Of a DNA stretch of 64,000 nt, positions 44,480 to 53,457 are shown one piece after another. The position numbers and the translations under genes were made by a program. Below the pieces are notes generated by a model. That model ran no database searches and had not been told where the DNA came from. It saw only the letters and a program-made list of their open reading frames with translations. Location of the stretch: NCBI GenBank assembly GCA_024742475.1, contig JANSYI010000023.1, positions 1-64,000 of the forward strand, written 5' to 3'. Origin of the DNA: a bacterium. Lineage in GTDB: Bacteria > Myxococcota_A > Polyangia > Nannocystales > Nannocystaceae. The first letter of the stretch is position 1, and each line of letters starts with the position of its first letter.

Positions 44480-45228
44480 GATGCTGCCTCCTGTGTGACG
44501 GAGCCCGAGGGGCTCGTGTTCGTTTCGCCGTCACCTTTTGCTGCGGCATTTCGGCCGCGCTTCTTTGCTCCACGTGGTGTTCCACCGTCGTCGGGGCCGC
44601 CGTCGTCCTTGCCGCCGTCGTTTTGGCTGGCCGGAACGTGGTCGAGGCGGTCCTTGAGAAGCTTCTGCATGTTCCGCCGGGCGTGGAAGAGGCGGCTCAT
44701 GATGGTGCCCTTCGAGCAGTTCATGGCCTTGGCCATGTCGGCGTAGGAGAGTCCCTGAAGCTCACGCATCACGATGACCATCCGGTGTTTCTCGCTGAGC
44801 TGGTCCAGGCTCGCCTCGACGGCGTCGAGGATCTCCTTGTTGCGGACCGCCTTGGAGGGGTCGCCCAACGTGGACACGGGGAGGCGATCGGAGGAGGCGT
44901 CGGACTCTCCGTCGTGCCGGAGCTTGTCGTCGAACTCGACGTCCTTCTTGCGTCCAGCGCGCCGCAGGTGGTCGATGCACAAGTTCGCCACGATCCGATA
45001 CAGCCAGGTGTAGAAGCTCGATTGACCCTCGAACTTCGGCAGGTATCGGTGGACCTTGATGAAGGCCTCTTGGGTGACGTCGAGTGCATCTTCGGGGTTC
45101 CGGAGGAATCCGTAAGCAACCGCGTAGACCTTGCGCTCATAGCGCTGGAACAAGGCCTGGAACGCACGCCGATCCCCTGCTTTGCAGGCTTCGACCAGTT
45201 CGTGGTCGTCGGCATCGTTGGAAACCAC
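44476..45228 (-). CDS. ECF sigma factor (RpoE-like) with basic tail
   Basis: The 250-residue protein has region 2 (ALFQRYERKVYAVAYGFLRNPEDALDVTQEAFIKVHRYL, with SSFYTWLYRIVANLCIDHLR) and region 4 (LSEKHRMVIVMRELQGLSYADMAKAMNCSKGTIMSRLFHARRNMQ). A C-terminal Gly/Asp-rich then Lys/Arg-rich tail of about 45 residues follows, longer than usual. The start is a GTG at 45228. It heads a three-gene operon with an anti-sigma and a secreted protein. Region 4.2 and GTIMSRLFHARR fit RpoE/SigW-type factors with an envelope-stress signal. Confidence 0.92.
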   Translation of the reverse strand: MVSNDADDHELVEACKAGDRRAFQALFQRYERKVYAVAYGFLRNPEDALDVTQEAFIKVHRYLPKFEGQSSFYTWLYRIVANLCIDHLRRAGRKKDVEFDDKLRHDGESDASSDRLPVSTLGDPSKAVRNKEILDAVEASLDQLSEKHRMVIVMRELQGLSYADMAKAMNCSKGTIMSRLFHARRNMQKLLKDRLDHVPASQNDGGKDDGGPDDGGTPRGAKKRGRNAAAKGDGETNTSPSGSVTQEAAS

Positions 45229-45293
45229 GTATTGCCTCGCGCTTCGACGGCCGGAGTTCGGGACTATTCAGGGGCGTGGGGTTGTCCCAAGGG

Positions 45294-45305
45294 GCTGCGC
45301 GCAGC
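45294..45305. promoter_or_regulatory. 12-bp palindrome between divergent promoters
   Basis: GCTGCGCGCAGC is a perfect palindrome in the 197-bp gap between the divergent sigma operon and the DUF4175-like gene. It may be an operator. No protein can be assigned. Confidence 0.3.
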
Positions 45306-45425
45306 GATGGCGCAGAACAGAACGGGCGGCCCGGCCAGTGACGGCCCGTCGAAGCGCGGTTATACCTTTCCTCGCCCCCGGCGCGCCAACCCTCGGTTCG
45401 CCCGACGTGCGACTCGGAGCTCCGC

Positions 45426-48400
45426 TTGCCTTCCACACCCTCGAATGCGGCCGCGCCACTGACGCGCTTCCTCGCCTCCGTCTCCCGGATCGCGACGCTG
45501 CGCGTGGCAGCGGCCGGATCGTTCGACGCCGCCCTGATCGCATGCGCATCGGTCAGCCTGGGCGCGTGGTTGGCCGGCCTGAGCCTGCGCGGAGACGTGG
45601 TGCGTCCGCTGGCGATCGCCGCCGCCACCCTCGGCGCGTTGGGCTGGCTGGGTCGGCTGGCCTGGCTGGCCTGGCGAACCCACGGAGGACCGCTGCGAAC
45701 AGCCCGCGCGGTGGCCCGCCACCGGGGTCCGCTGGGGACAGAGCCCGACCTGCACGCGCAGGGCGATCGGAGCCTGCGCCACGAGGTCCTCGGCGCGCTC
45801 GAGCTGGCCCAGGGGGCCGAGGTCGCCTCCCCGATGCTCGCGGCGTCCTACGTCGACGACGTCGCCCGCAGGATCGGGCAGCCTCGGATCGACCCCGCGC
45901 TCGCGCTGCCAGGCCCGCCGTGGCGAGCACGCGCGGCGGCGGGCGCGCTCGTCGGTGCGCTCGTCCTCTCCTGCGCCTTCGCCCCGACCGCCGTCGGCGG
46001 CATGGCCCTGCTCCTGGCCGGACACGACGGCCGCCCCCCCGACCCTCCCGAGCCCGCGTGGTCCTCGTTGACGCTCGAGCTGGTCTACCCCGAGCACACC
46101 CGCCGCCCCGCACGCGTCGTGCCCAACCCCAGCGGGGCGCTGCGTGTCGTGGCCGGGACCGAGGTCAAGCTCTCACTCGAGGCCTGGCGCCCCGCCGCGG
46201 GCGCACGCGCGGTCCTCAACTACGACCCTACGCCCGATCTCGAGCACCCACAGCCCGAGATCGTCTCGCTCGAGCACACCCCGCCCGACGACTCCGACCC
46301 GCAGGCGCCCGCGGGCCTGCGCTTCGAGGGGTCGTTCGTCGCACGCGGGAGTGGCACCTGGACCGTCGTCCTGCTCGACGACGACGACGAACCGCGGCGC
46401 GGCGCCCCGATGCCGCTGGTGCTCGAAGACGACCGAGCCCCCGACGTCGAGCTGCTCCCGCTGCCCGCCGCGCAGCGAGAGGTCAGCGAGCGGCAGAGCG
46501 TCGACGTCCGTTTCGTGGCCCGCGACGACTTCGGCGTGGCTTCGGCCGAGCTCGTCTACCAGATGCCCGACGGCACGACGCACCGCCTCTTGGCGGGTGA
46601 ACCGAGCGGATCGAGTCGAGCCTGGCGACACCGCTACACCTGGGACCTCTCGGCGGTGCCGATCGAGCAGCGCAGCGAGGTCCTCTACTGGGTCGAGGTC
46701 CGCGACAACGACCCCGGTCTGGGCCTGACGCCGCTGGCCGATCCCCCGGGAAAGATGACGCGGTCGGCGACGATGTCGCTGGTGGTGCAAGACGACGAAG
46801 CCGAGCACGCGGCCAACATCGTCAAGCTGGCCGAGCTCCGCGACCACGCGGTGGACCTGCTCGCGGCGCGCATGACCACGCGGGCATTCGACGACGCGCC
46901 GACCGACCCCACCGGCTTCGAGATCCCCCTGCCGGTGCAGGCGGCCGGCGCCCGGGAGCTGCTCAGCGACGGAGGGCGACTGCTCGCCATGCTCGCCCTG
47001 GCGATCGACGCGCTCACCGTCGACACGCTCACCCATGAGCGGGACGTCGCGGTGCTCACCAAGGTGCACGAGCGGCTCAAGGCGCTGCACGACGACGAGC
47101 TGAAGCTGCACACGAAGATGCCCAGCGGGCTCGCCCGCAAGGACCCCGACGCCACGCGGGCCGCCCTGCGCACCCTGGCCGAACACAACGCGCAGGAGAT
47201 CACGCAGCTCGAGGACGAGATCATCCGCATCGACGACCTGGTCGACGGCCAAGTCGTCGAGCGGCTCGAGATGCTCGTCGCGCGCCTCGAGGCGACGCAG
47301 CGCAAGCTCGTCGACCTCCTCGAGCAGCTCAAGGCAGGGGACGAATCCGCGCGCGCGCAGATCGAACAGCTCGAACAGCGCCGCCGGGACGACCTGCGGC
47401 GCATCGCGGAGGCCCGCGCGATGCTACGCGAGGAGCTCGACCCCGAGTTCATGAACCTCGACGCCTTCGAGGCCCTCGAGGAGATGAAGCAGCAAGAGCA
47501 GCTCTCCGAGATGCTCCGCCAGGGCAAGACCGACGAGGCCCTCGAAGCCGCCAAGGGCCAACTTGGCGAGGTCCAGCAGCTCCGGGACGCCGTGCAAGAC
47601 AAGCTCGGCCAGCCGCAAGGCGATGCCCCCGTGCTGACCGAGGAGGAGCGCCAGCGCATGGAAATGCTCCGCGAGCTCAGCCGCCTGCAGGACGAGGAGT
47701 CGTCCGTGCGCGCGCAGACCCGCGCGCTGGAGGACGCATACCGCGACGGGGCCGGCGATCAAGCCGCGACGGATGCGGCCAAGGATGACGCCGCGGAGGC
47801 CGCAGAGGCGCTTCGAGCCTCCCTGGAGGACGTCAACGACGCCCGGCTCGGACGCGACGCGCGGCGCGGCCTCGAAGACGCCCGGGCAGCGCTCGAGCGG
47901 CTCGAGCGGATCGCCAAGGACGAGGACACGACGCAGCTCGAACTCGACGACGCCGCGCGGGCCGCCGCATCGGGCCTGCAGCGCGCCAAGGCGGGCGCCG
48001 AGGCCACAGAGCGCGAAGGCAAGGCGATCGGCAAGGCCATCGGCAAGGCGACGAAGCTTCGCAAGCAGACGCGCGCGCCCTTGCCCGACACCTCCGAGGT
48101 GCTCGACGCCGCCCAGCAAGCCGAGCTCGAGGAGCTGCAAGGACGGCAAGAAGGGCTGCGCAAGCGCGCATCGACGCTGATGGAGTCCGACGCGGCGAAG
48201 ATCCTGCCCAAGGAGGGCCGACGCGCCATGCGAGACGCGGACGCGTCGATGCAGCGCAGCGCCGACTCGCTCGACCGCGACGGCACCGAGCAGGCGCTCG
48301 ACGCCCAAAACGGGGCCTGGAACGCGCTTCAGCGGGCGATCGACAGCCTCAGACAGGGGCCTCCGCCTCCGCCTCCGCAGAGCTCGTCCGCGGACGCGAG

Positions 48401-48518
48401 CACCGAGGCCGAGCGCGATCGGAGCCTGCGCGACGCGCTGATGGAGGCCATGAAGGAAAAGACGCCCGAGGGCTACGATGCCCCGGTCAAACGCTACTAC
48501 GAGGAGTTGTTGCGATGA
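45426..48518 (+). CDS. Large DUF4175-like membrane and coiled-coil protein
   Basis: The 1030-residue protein has two or three N-terminal transmembrane segments (about 20-65 and 160-190), a beta-rich extracytoplasmic region (WSSLTLELVYPEHTRRPARVV, Ig-like strands, about 210-410) and a long Ala/Glu/Arg-rich coiled-coil C-terminal half (about 500-990). The layout fits DUF4175. The start is a TTG at 45426, with GGAG six bases upstream. It overlaps the next gene by 4 bp (ATGA), so the two products are coupled. No enzyme motif is seen. Confidence 0.78.
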   Translation: MPSTPSNAAAPLTRFLASVSRIATLRVAAAGSFDAALIACASVSLGAWLAGLSLRGDVVRPLAIAAATLGALGWLGRLAWLAWRTHGGPLRTARAVARHRGPLGTEPDLHAQGDRSLRHEVLGALELAQGAEVASPMLAASYVDDVARRIGQPRIDPALALPGPPWRARAAAGALVGALVLSCAFAPTAVGGMALLLAGHDGRPPDPPEPAWSSLTLELVYPEHTRRPARVVPNPSGALRVVAGTEVKLSLEAWRPAAGARAVLNYDPTPDLEHPQPEIVSLEHTPPDDSDPQAPAGLRFEGSFVARGSGTWTVVLLDDDDEPRRGAPMPLVLEDDRAPDVELLPLPAAQREVSERQSVDVRFVARDDFGVASAELVYQMPDGTTHRLLAGEPSGSSRAWRHRYTWDLSAVPIEQRSEVLYWVEVRDNDPGLGLTPLADPPGKMTRSATMSLVVQDDEAEHAANIVKLAELRDHAVDLLAARMTTRAFDDAPTDPTGFEIPLPVQAAGARELLSDGGRLLAMLALAIDALTVDTLTHERDVAVLTKVHERLKALHDDELKLHTKMPSGLARKDPDATRAALRTLAEHNAQEITQLEDEIIRIDDLVDGQVVERLEMLVARLEATQRKLVDLLEQLKAGDESARAQIEQLEQRRRDDLRRIAEARAMLREELDPEFMNLDAFEALEEMKQQEQLSEMLRQGKTDEALEAAKGQLGEVQQLRDAVQDKLGQPQGDAPVLTEEERQRMEMLRELSRLQDEESSVRAQTRALEDAYRDGAGDQAATDAAKDDAAEAAEALRASLEDVNDARLGRDARRGLEDARAALERLERIAKDEDTTQLELDDAARAAASGLQRAKAGAEATEREGKAIGKAIGKATKLRKQTRAPLPDTSEVLDAAQQAELEELQGRQEGLRKRASTLMESDAAKILPKEGRRAMRDADASMQRSADSLDRDGTEQALDAQNGAWNALQRAIDSLRQGPPPPPPQSSSADASTEAERDRSLRDALMEAMKEKTPEGYDAPVKRYYEELLR

Positions 48519-50131
48519 AACGGTTGTTCCTCGGCGTCGTGTTGGCTGGGCTTTCGTCCTCACCCGCCCATGCGACCGTGGGTCCTGCGGTCTTGGGCCC
48601 GCTTCCGCTGAGCACCGAATCGGTCGCGCTGCTCGCCGACGACGCGCTCGACGACGTCGACGCGGCGCTGGTCGCGTGGGACCTGCCCGCGGCCCGTCGC
48701 GCGCTGGAGCGCGCCCCCGACACGCCGCAGACCAAGGTCAAGCGCGGCGTCGTCAAGGTGTACGAGGCCGACTACGCCGAGGCCGAGGCGCTGCTCGCCG
48801 AGGTGCTGGCCGAGGACACGCTGGCCGAGGGCAGCGCCGCGCTCGAGGAGGCCCAGCACTACCTGGGGCTGGCCCGCGGGGCACAGAAGGCCCTCGCCGA
48901 GGCGATCACCATCACGAGCGACGACGGCCACTTCGAGGCGGTGTTCTCCAGCGACAAGGACGCCCTGCTCGCGCCCTATCTCTTCGACGCGATGGCGGAC
49001 GCCCGCGAGCGCATCGGCGACATCATCGGCGTCGTCCCCGAGCACACGGTGCGCTTCGAGTTCCTCGACAAGGCGACCAAGCTCGCCCTGGTCACCCCGC
49101 TGTCGGTGGAGAACATCCGCACGACGGGCACGGTCGGCGTCACGAAGTACCGGCGCGTCATGATGATCACGCCGCGCACGATGGTCTACGGGTACGGCTG
49201 GCTCGACACCGCGGTGCACGAATACGTCCACTACGTGCTGACGATGCGCACCGACAACCTCGCGCCGGTGTGGCTGCAAGAGGGGCTCGCCAAGATGCTC
49301 GAGACGCGCTGGCGCCGGACCGACCCCGAGCCGCTCGCGCCCTCGATCGCCTACCGGCTCCACCGGGCGATCGAGGACGACGACCTCGTCACGCTCTCGG
49401 AGATGTACCCCTCGGTCGCCATGCTGCCGAGCGCCGAGCGTGCCGCCTTGGCCTACGCCGAGGTCGAGACCATGCTGGGCCTGCTGCACGAGCGCAAAGG
49501 CAACGAGGGCATCGCGCGGCTGCTCGACAAGGTCGCCGCAGGGGAGGACGCCGAGGCTGCGCTCGCGTTCGCCTGGGGAGACGACTTCGACGCGTTCATG
49601 GGCGAGTGGAAGCGGGTCACCAAGGCGCGCACGGCCAGCGGCGAGGACGGCGAGCTCGACATCCCGGAGTTCAAGGACGGCGACGCGTCGCCCGAGCAGT
49701 TCGGCGACGTGTTCTCCGCGCTCGGCGGAGGCGTGGCTCGGCAGCACGCTCGCCTCGGCGCGCTGCTTCAGGCCCGCGACCACACCGAGGCCGCCGCCGC
49801 GCAGTACGAAAAGGCGCGCGCCGCCGACAAGCGGGCCCGCAAGGACCCGACGCTCGCCAAGCGGCTCGGTCGCCTCTACGTGGAGCTCGAGCGCTTCGCA
49901 GAGGCGGTGCCCTTGCTCGACATCGCGGCCGCGGTCGAGCCCGAGGACGCCAACCTCGCCGCCGCACAGGGTCGTGCCCGACTCCGCAGCGGCGATCGGG
50001 ACGGTGCGGCCGAGGCCCTCGGCCGGGCGGTCCGCAACAACCCCTTCATCCCCACCCTGCACTGCGACCTCGCGCCGCTGGCCCCCAACGAGGCCAGGCG
50101 CGCGGCCGAGCAGCGCCTGTGCGAAGAGTAG
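48515..50131 (+). CDS. Peptidase MA-like protein with TPR repeats
   Basis: The 538-residue protein has a signal peptide (cleavage near SPAHA), N-terminal TPR-like helices (about 45-130), a peptidase MA-like (gluzincin) domain and C-terminal TPRs (about 415-520). The zinc motif is present: HEYVH (235-239), with the downstream Glu in WLQEGLAK (Glu256). It is probably active in the periplasm. It is translationally coupled to the DUF4175-like gene. The substrate and partner are unknown. Confidence 0.83.
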   Translation: MKRLFLGVVLAGLSSSPAHATVGPAVLGPLPLSTESVALLADDALDDVDAALVAWDLPAARRALERAPDTPQTKVKRGVVKVYEADYAEAEALLAEVLAEDTLAEGSAALEEAQHYLGLARGAQKALAEAITITSDDGHFEAVFSSDKDALLAPYLFDAMADARERIGDIIGVVPEHTVRFEFLDKATKLALVTPLSVENIRTTGTVGVTKYRRVMMITPRTMVYGYGWLDTAVHEYVHYVLTMRTDNLAPVWLQEGLAKMLETRWRRTDPEPLAPSIAYRLHRAIEDDDLVTLSEMYPSVAMLPSAERAALAYAEVETMLGLLHERKGNEGIARLLDKVAAGEDAEAALAFAWGDDFDAFMGEWKRVTKARTASGEDGELDIPEFKDGDASPEQFGDVFSALGGGVARQHARLGALLQARDHTEAAAAQYEKARAADKRARKDPTLAKRLGRLYVELERFAEAVPLLDIAAAVEPEDANLAAAQGRARLRSGDRDGAAEALGRAVRNNPFIPTLHCDLAPLAPNEARRAAEQRLCEE

Positions 50132-50150
50132 TGCGCCCCCGGCGGCGCGC

Positions 50151-51332
50151 TCACGCGACGCCGAGCGTGCCGGGCGGGGAGTTCACGGCGCCGTCGGAGG
50201 CCGCGACCTGGGCGCGACGCTTCTTGGCCGCGCGCTGGAAGGTCCCGTCGATCTGGCGCAGCAGCCGTCGCAAGCTCTTGCACACCGGCGCGGCCTGACG
50301 GACCAAGACCCCGACCTGAAAGCCAATCTCGGGCGGCCCGATGCGGTCGATGACCAGGCGGACCGACCCCACCACGGCCTGAATCTCGCGTCCGGCGTCT
50401 TCGGCCGGCTGGGCGTCGACGTCGAAGAACACGTGGGCCAGTCGACACAGCGCTCGCGCGGCGAGCGCCTCGTCGACGTCCGGCACGCAGCGCCCGGTCA
50501 CGATCTCGGCGTGTCGGAGCAGGAACGCACCGAGCACGTCGGGCGTCTGCGACAGCCGCGAGAGCTTCTCGACGACCTCGGGGTAGGCGACGGCCACGAC
50601 GTCCTCGACCGGCCCGCCCGAGAGCCCAGCCCCGGCGGTGAAACCACGCGCGAGCAGGCCCTCCCAGCGCCCGACGATCGTCCGGGCGCAGCGGGTCTTG
50701 CCCGGCAGCCAGGTCGCCTCGGCGTCCATCCAGCCCAGCATGGCGTGCACGGCCTGCGATCCGGCGTGCTCACCGGCGGTCGCGTGAATCGGCTGCCCAG
50801 CGTCCAAGTAGATCGTGCCGAACCGCTCGGGGCGGTTGGCCGTCTCGGCGCAGCGCAGGTGCAGCGCGCCGTTCGCACCAGCGGCGCAGTGCAGCGTCAG
50901 CAGCATCGGCGTCGGGACGCCGGTCGTCGTCCCCGAGAAGCCCGCGTCGGGCGCCGGCTGGCGGAGCAGGTCTTGAAGCTGCTTGGCGTCGAACGGACGC
51001 GCGAGAAGCCCCGCGGCTCCAAGGTGGCACGCCGTCGCCACCCGGTCGTCGTCGAGCCGGTCGGCGTACGCGACGACGGGCAGCCCAGGGAAGCGGGTCT
51101 CGATCTCGGCCACGAGCTCGGTCGCCGCGTCCGAACCGACGTCCAGGTTGACGACTACCGCGTCCAGGTCCGCGCCGCCTTCGAACACCGAGACCGCCTC
51201 GGCCACGGTCCCACAGATCGTGACGGCCAGCGGATCCTCGAGCCCGGCCGCCTCCACGCGGAGATTGTCGACCGAGGCCGGCGCGGGATCGACGAACAGG
51301 ATCGGGGTGCTCTGACGGGTTGCTTCGGTCAT
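50151..51332 (-). CDS. Receiver-like plus DUF4388 (PATAN-like) regulator
   Basis: The 393-residue protein (start ATG 51332, GAGG six bases upstream) has an N-terminal receiver-like domain (about 8-125; LDAVVVNLDVG with Asp in the acceptor position, AGLLARPFDAKQ at the C-terminal switch) and a DUF4388-type domain (about 150-250: GALHLRC...GTIYLDAGQPIHATAGEHAGSQAVHAMLGW) plus a helical C-terminus. In Myxococcota such proteins link phospho-signalling to unknown outputs. It is divergent from the NtrC-type activator and may be regulated with it. An upstream GTG at 51407 is an alternative start. Confidence 0.82.
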   Translation of the reverse strand: MTEATRQSTPILFVDPAPASVDNLRVEAAGLEDPLAVTICGTVAEAVSVFEGGADLDAVVVNLDVGSDAATELVAEIETRFPGLPVVAYADRLDDDRVATACHLGAAGLLARPFDAKQLQDLLRQPAPDAGFSGTTTGVPTPMLLTLHCAAGANGALHLRCAETANRPERFGTIYLDAGQPIHATAGEHAGSQAVHAMLGWMDAEATWLPGKTRCARTIVGRWEGLLARGFTAGAGLSGGPVEDVVAVAYPEVVEKLSRLSQTPDVLGAFLLRHAEIVTGRCVPDVDEALAARALCRLAHVFFDVDAQPAEDAGREIQAVVGSVRLVIDRIGPPEIGFQVGVLVRQAAPVCKSLRRLLRQIDGTFQRAAKKRRAQVAASDGAVNSPPGTLGVA

Positions 51333-51425
51333 CGGGGCCTCTTCGTCCCAGTGCATCGGCAGACTCGCCGCTCGGTTGAGGCGCTTGGGCGTCCCGACCT
51401 CGGCCACCGCAGCCCTGCGTGCGCC

Positions 51426-51439
51426 GTTGCGCGCGCAAC
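51426..51439. promoter_or_regulatory. 14-bp palindrome between divergent regulators
   Basis: GTTGCGCGCGCAAC is a perfect palindrome about 95 bp before the DUF4388 gene start and 113 bp before the NtrC-type gene start. A second palindrome, GACCCCGGGGTC, lies at 51519-51530. Either could be an operator controlling one of the divergent regulators. Confidence 0.4.
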
Positions 51440-51551
51440 CACATCACCCGACGCGTCGGTCCTGCAGGTTCTCACCAAACGAACCGAAACGGGACGCGCC
51501 CAAAAGCGTCAGCGGATTGACCCCGGGGTCCCGGGGTCGAATGATCGGGGG

Positions 51552-53150
51552 GTGACGGCGTCCGAAGATTCGATCCTCCCCGGGAGCTCCGTCCTGATCG
51601 TGGACGACCACGAGCCGCATCGGACCCTGTTGCAGAACTACCTGACCGCAGTGGGGTGCCAATGCACCGGCGCCGGCGGGGGCACCGAAGCCCTCGAGCA
51701 GCTGGCCAAGCGAGAGTTCGACGTGGTGCTGCTCGACCTGCGCATGGACGACATCGACGGGATGGAGGTCCTCAACCGCGCCCGCAAGCAGGGACACGAC
51801 GCGCCGACCATCATGATGTCCGCCGAAGGCACGATCTCCCACGCGGTCGAAGCCATCCGCCTGGGCGCCAAGGACTTCCTGGTCAAGCCCTTCGAGCTCG
51901 AACAGCTCCACGACACGGTCACGCGCGTGCTCGGCTCGGGTCGCGCAGGCGCGGCGGCGGGTCCCGACCCCCGCGCGCTGTGGCGAGATGCGCACGCACC
52001 CAACCTCATTGGAGATCACCCCAATCTGCTCGAGGTCTTCTTGGTGCTCGAGCGGATCTCGGGCACCGACTGCACGGTCCTCATTACAGGCGAGTCCGGC
52101 ACGGGCAAGGAGCTGATCGCGCGAGCGCTGCACCACGCGTCCGCGCGAGCCAACAACCCGTTCGTGCCGGTCAACTGCGGAGCGATCCCCGAGACCCTCA
52201 TCGAGAGCGAGCTGTTCGGCCACGCCAAGGGCGCGTTCTCCGGCGCCACGCAGGCGCGCGAGGGCCGGTTCGCGGTCGCCGACGGCGGCACCCTCTTTCT
52301 CGACGAGATCGGCGAGATGTCTCTGTCGGTGCAGGTGAAGTTCCTGCGGGTGCTCCAAGAGCAGGAGTTCGTGCCCGTCGGAGAGACGCGGCCACGCAAG
52401 TGCGACGTCCGGATCCTCGCCGCCACGAACAAGAACCTCGAGGCGATGTCGGCCGAGGGCGGCTTTCGCGAAGACCTCTTCTACCGGCTCAACCTCATCC
52501 CCATCCACCTGCCCCCGCTTCGGGAGCGGGCCAGCGACATCCCGCTGCTGGTGCGGTTCTTTCTGGGCCGAGACGCCGACAAGCGCCCCCGCCGGGTCGA
52601 TGGAATCAGCGACCGCGCGCTCGACCTGATGGAGCGCTATCGGTGGCCCGGCAACATCCGAGAGCTGGAGAACACCGTCGAGCGCATGGTGCTGCTGCAT
52701 CAGGGCTCGGGCACGCTCGACGTCGACGACCTGCCGCCCAAGGTGCGACGGGCCGGCGAGCAACAGGCCGCCGAGGCCTCCCCTGCCCCCACGGACGCCG
52801 GGCAGCGGCGGCCCGCGCAGCGCGCTGCGCCCAGCGTGCTCTCCTTCCCGATCGCCAGCGCGGAGCCCCGTCCTCCCCAGGCCGAGCAAAGCGGCGAGTA
52901 CGCCGCGGTTCCCGACCCCTCCGAATCGGTGGTCGCGCGACGCGTCGCGACCAGCCCCGACGGGTTCCTGCTCCCCGAAGAAGGCCTCAACCTTCGCGAA
53001 GCGGTCGAGGCCTTCGAGATGAGCCTGATTCAGCAGGCGCTCGAGAGGACCGGCGGCAACAAGAACCAGGCGTCGATCCTCTTGGGCATGAACCGCACGA
53101 CGCTCGTCGAGAAGCTGCGCAAGCGCAAGCGCAAGGCCGGCGGCTCTTGA
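51552..53150 (+). CDS. NtrC-family sigma-54-dependent response regulator
   Basis: The 532-residue protein has a receiver (Asp62 in VVLLDLRMDD; Lys in FLVKPF), an AAA+ domain with Walker A GESGTGKE (180-187), GGTLFLDEIGEM (245-256) and WPGNIREL, and a Fis-type HTH at the C-terminus (TGGNKNQASILLGMNRTTLVEKLRKR). The sigma-54 contact loop reads GAFSGA (227-232) where GAFTGA is usual. A long Pro-rich linker (about 395-475) precedes the HTH. The neighbouring flagellar genes make it a likely FlrC/FleR-type flagellar activator. The start is GTG 51552; no strong ribosome site is seen. No partner kinase gene is adjacent. Confidence 0.9.
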   Translation: MTASEDSILPGSSVLIVDDHEPHRTLLQNYLTAVGCQCTGAGGGTEALEQLAKREFDVVLLDLRMDDIDGMEVLNRARKQGHDAPTIMMSAEGTISHAVEAIRLGAKDFLVKPFELEQLHDTVTRVLGSGRAGAAAGPDPRALWRDAHAPNLIGDHPNLLEVFLVLERISGTDCTVLITGESGTGKELIARALHHASARANNPFVPVNCGAIPETLIESELFGHAKGAFSGATQAREGRFAVADGGTLFLDEIGEMSLSVQVKFLRVLQEQEFVPVGETRPRKCDVRILAATNKNLEAMSAEGGFREDLFYRLNLIPIHLPPLRERASDIPLLVRFFLGRDADKRPRRVDGISDRALDLMERYRWPGNIRELENTVERMVLLHQGSGTLDVDDLPPKVRRAGEQQAAEASPAPTDAGQRRPAQRAAPSVLSFPIASAEPRPPQAEQSGEYAAVPDPSESVVARRVATSPDGFLLPEEGLNLREAVEAFEMSLIQQALERTGGNKNQASILLGMNRTTLVEKLRKRKRKAGGS

Positions 53151-53457
53151 GGCGGCGGGTCCGCTCGAGACGCCTCCTGACGCGCGCGTCCGAGATGCGG
53201 ACGGCCGCGCACGGCTCGCTACGGGCGCATTGACGGAGCGACAAACTCCCGCCGTGGCGAGAACGGGCCGCAGCGCGGCGCAGCTCGGCCAGGCCGCGAG
53301 TTTCTCGGTCCACACGCGGAGATCGGAGACCGTCAGACGGGACCGGCGCTGATGTGCGGCGTCCCAAGAGGGGTCCGGTCTCGCGACGCGCTCGAAGGCG
53401 ACTGCGCTGGCCCATGGCTTGCACAACCCAGTGTGCGGGGCACCCCGTTTCACTGCG
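53151..53457. other. 307-bp intergenic region before flhG
   Basis: No convincing gene fits here. The stretch is GC-rich with stop codons in all frames at short intervals; the only recognisable element is the sigma-54 promoter match at 53408-53423. The remainder holds nothing I can identify. Confidence 0.6.
53408..53423 (+). promoter_or_regulatory. Predicted sigma-54 promoter for flhG
   Basis: TGGCCCATGGCTTGCA matches the -24/-12 consensus TGGCACG-N4-TTGC(A/T) at all positions of the GG and GC dinucleotides, with correct spacing; TGGC and TTGCA are exact and CA replaces AC in the middle. It lies 35 bp before the flhG ATG, so the transcript would begin near 53435. A sigma-54 activator gene lies directly upstream. 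Confidence 0.75.
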
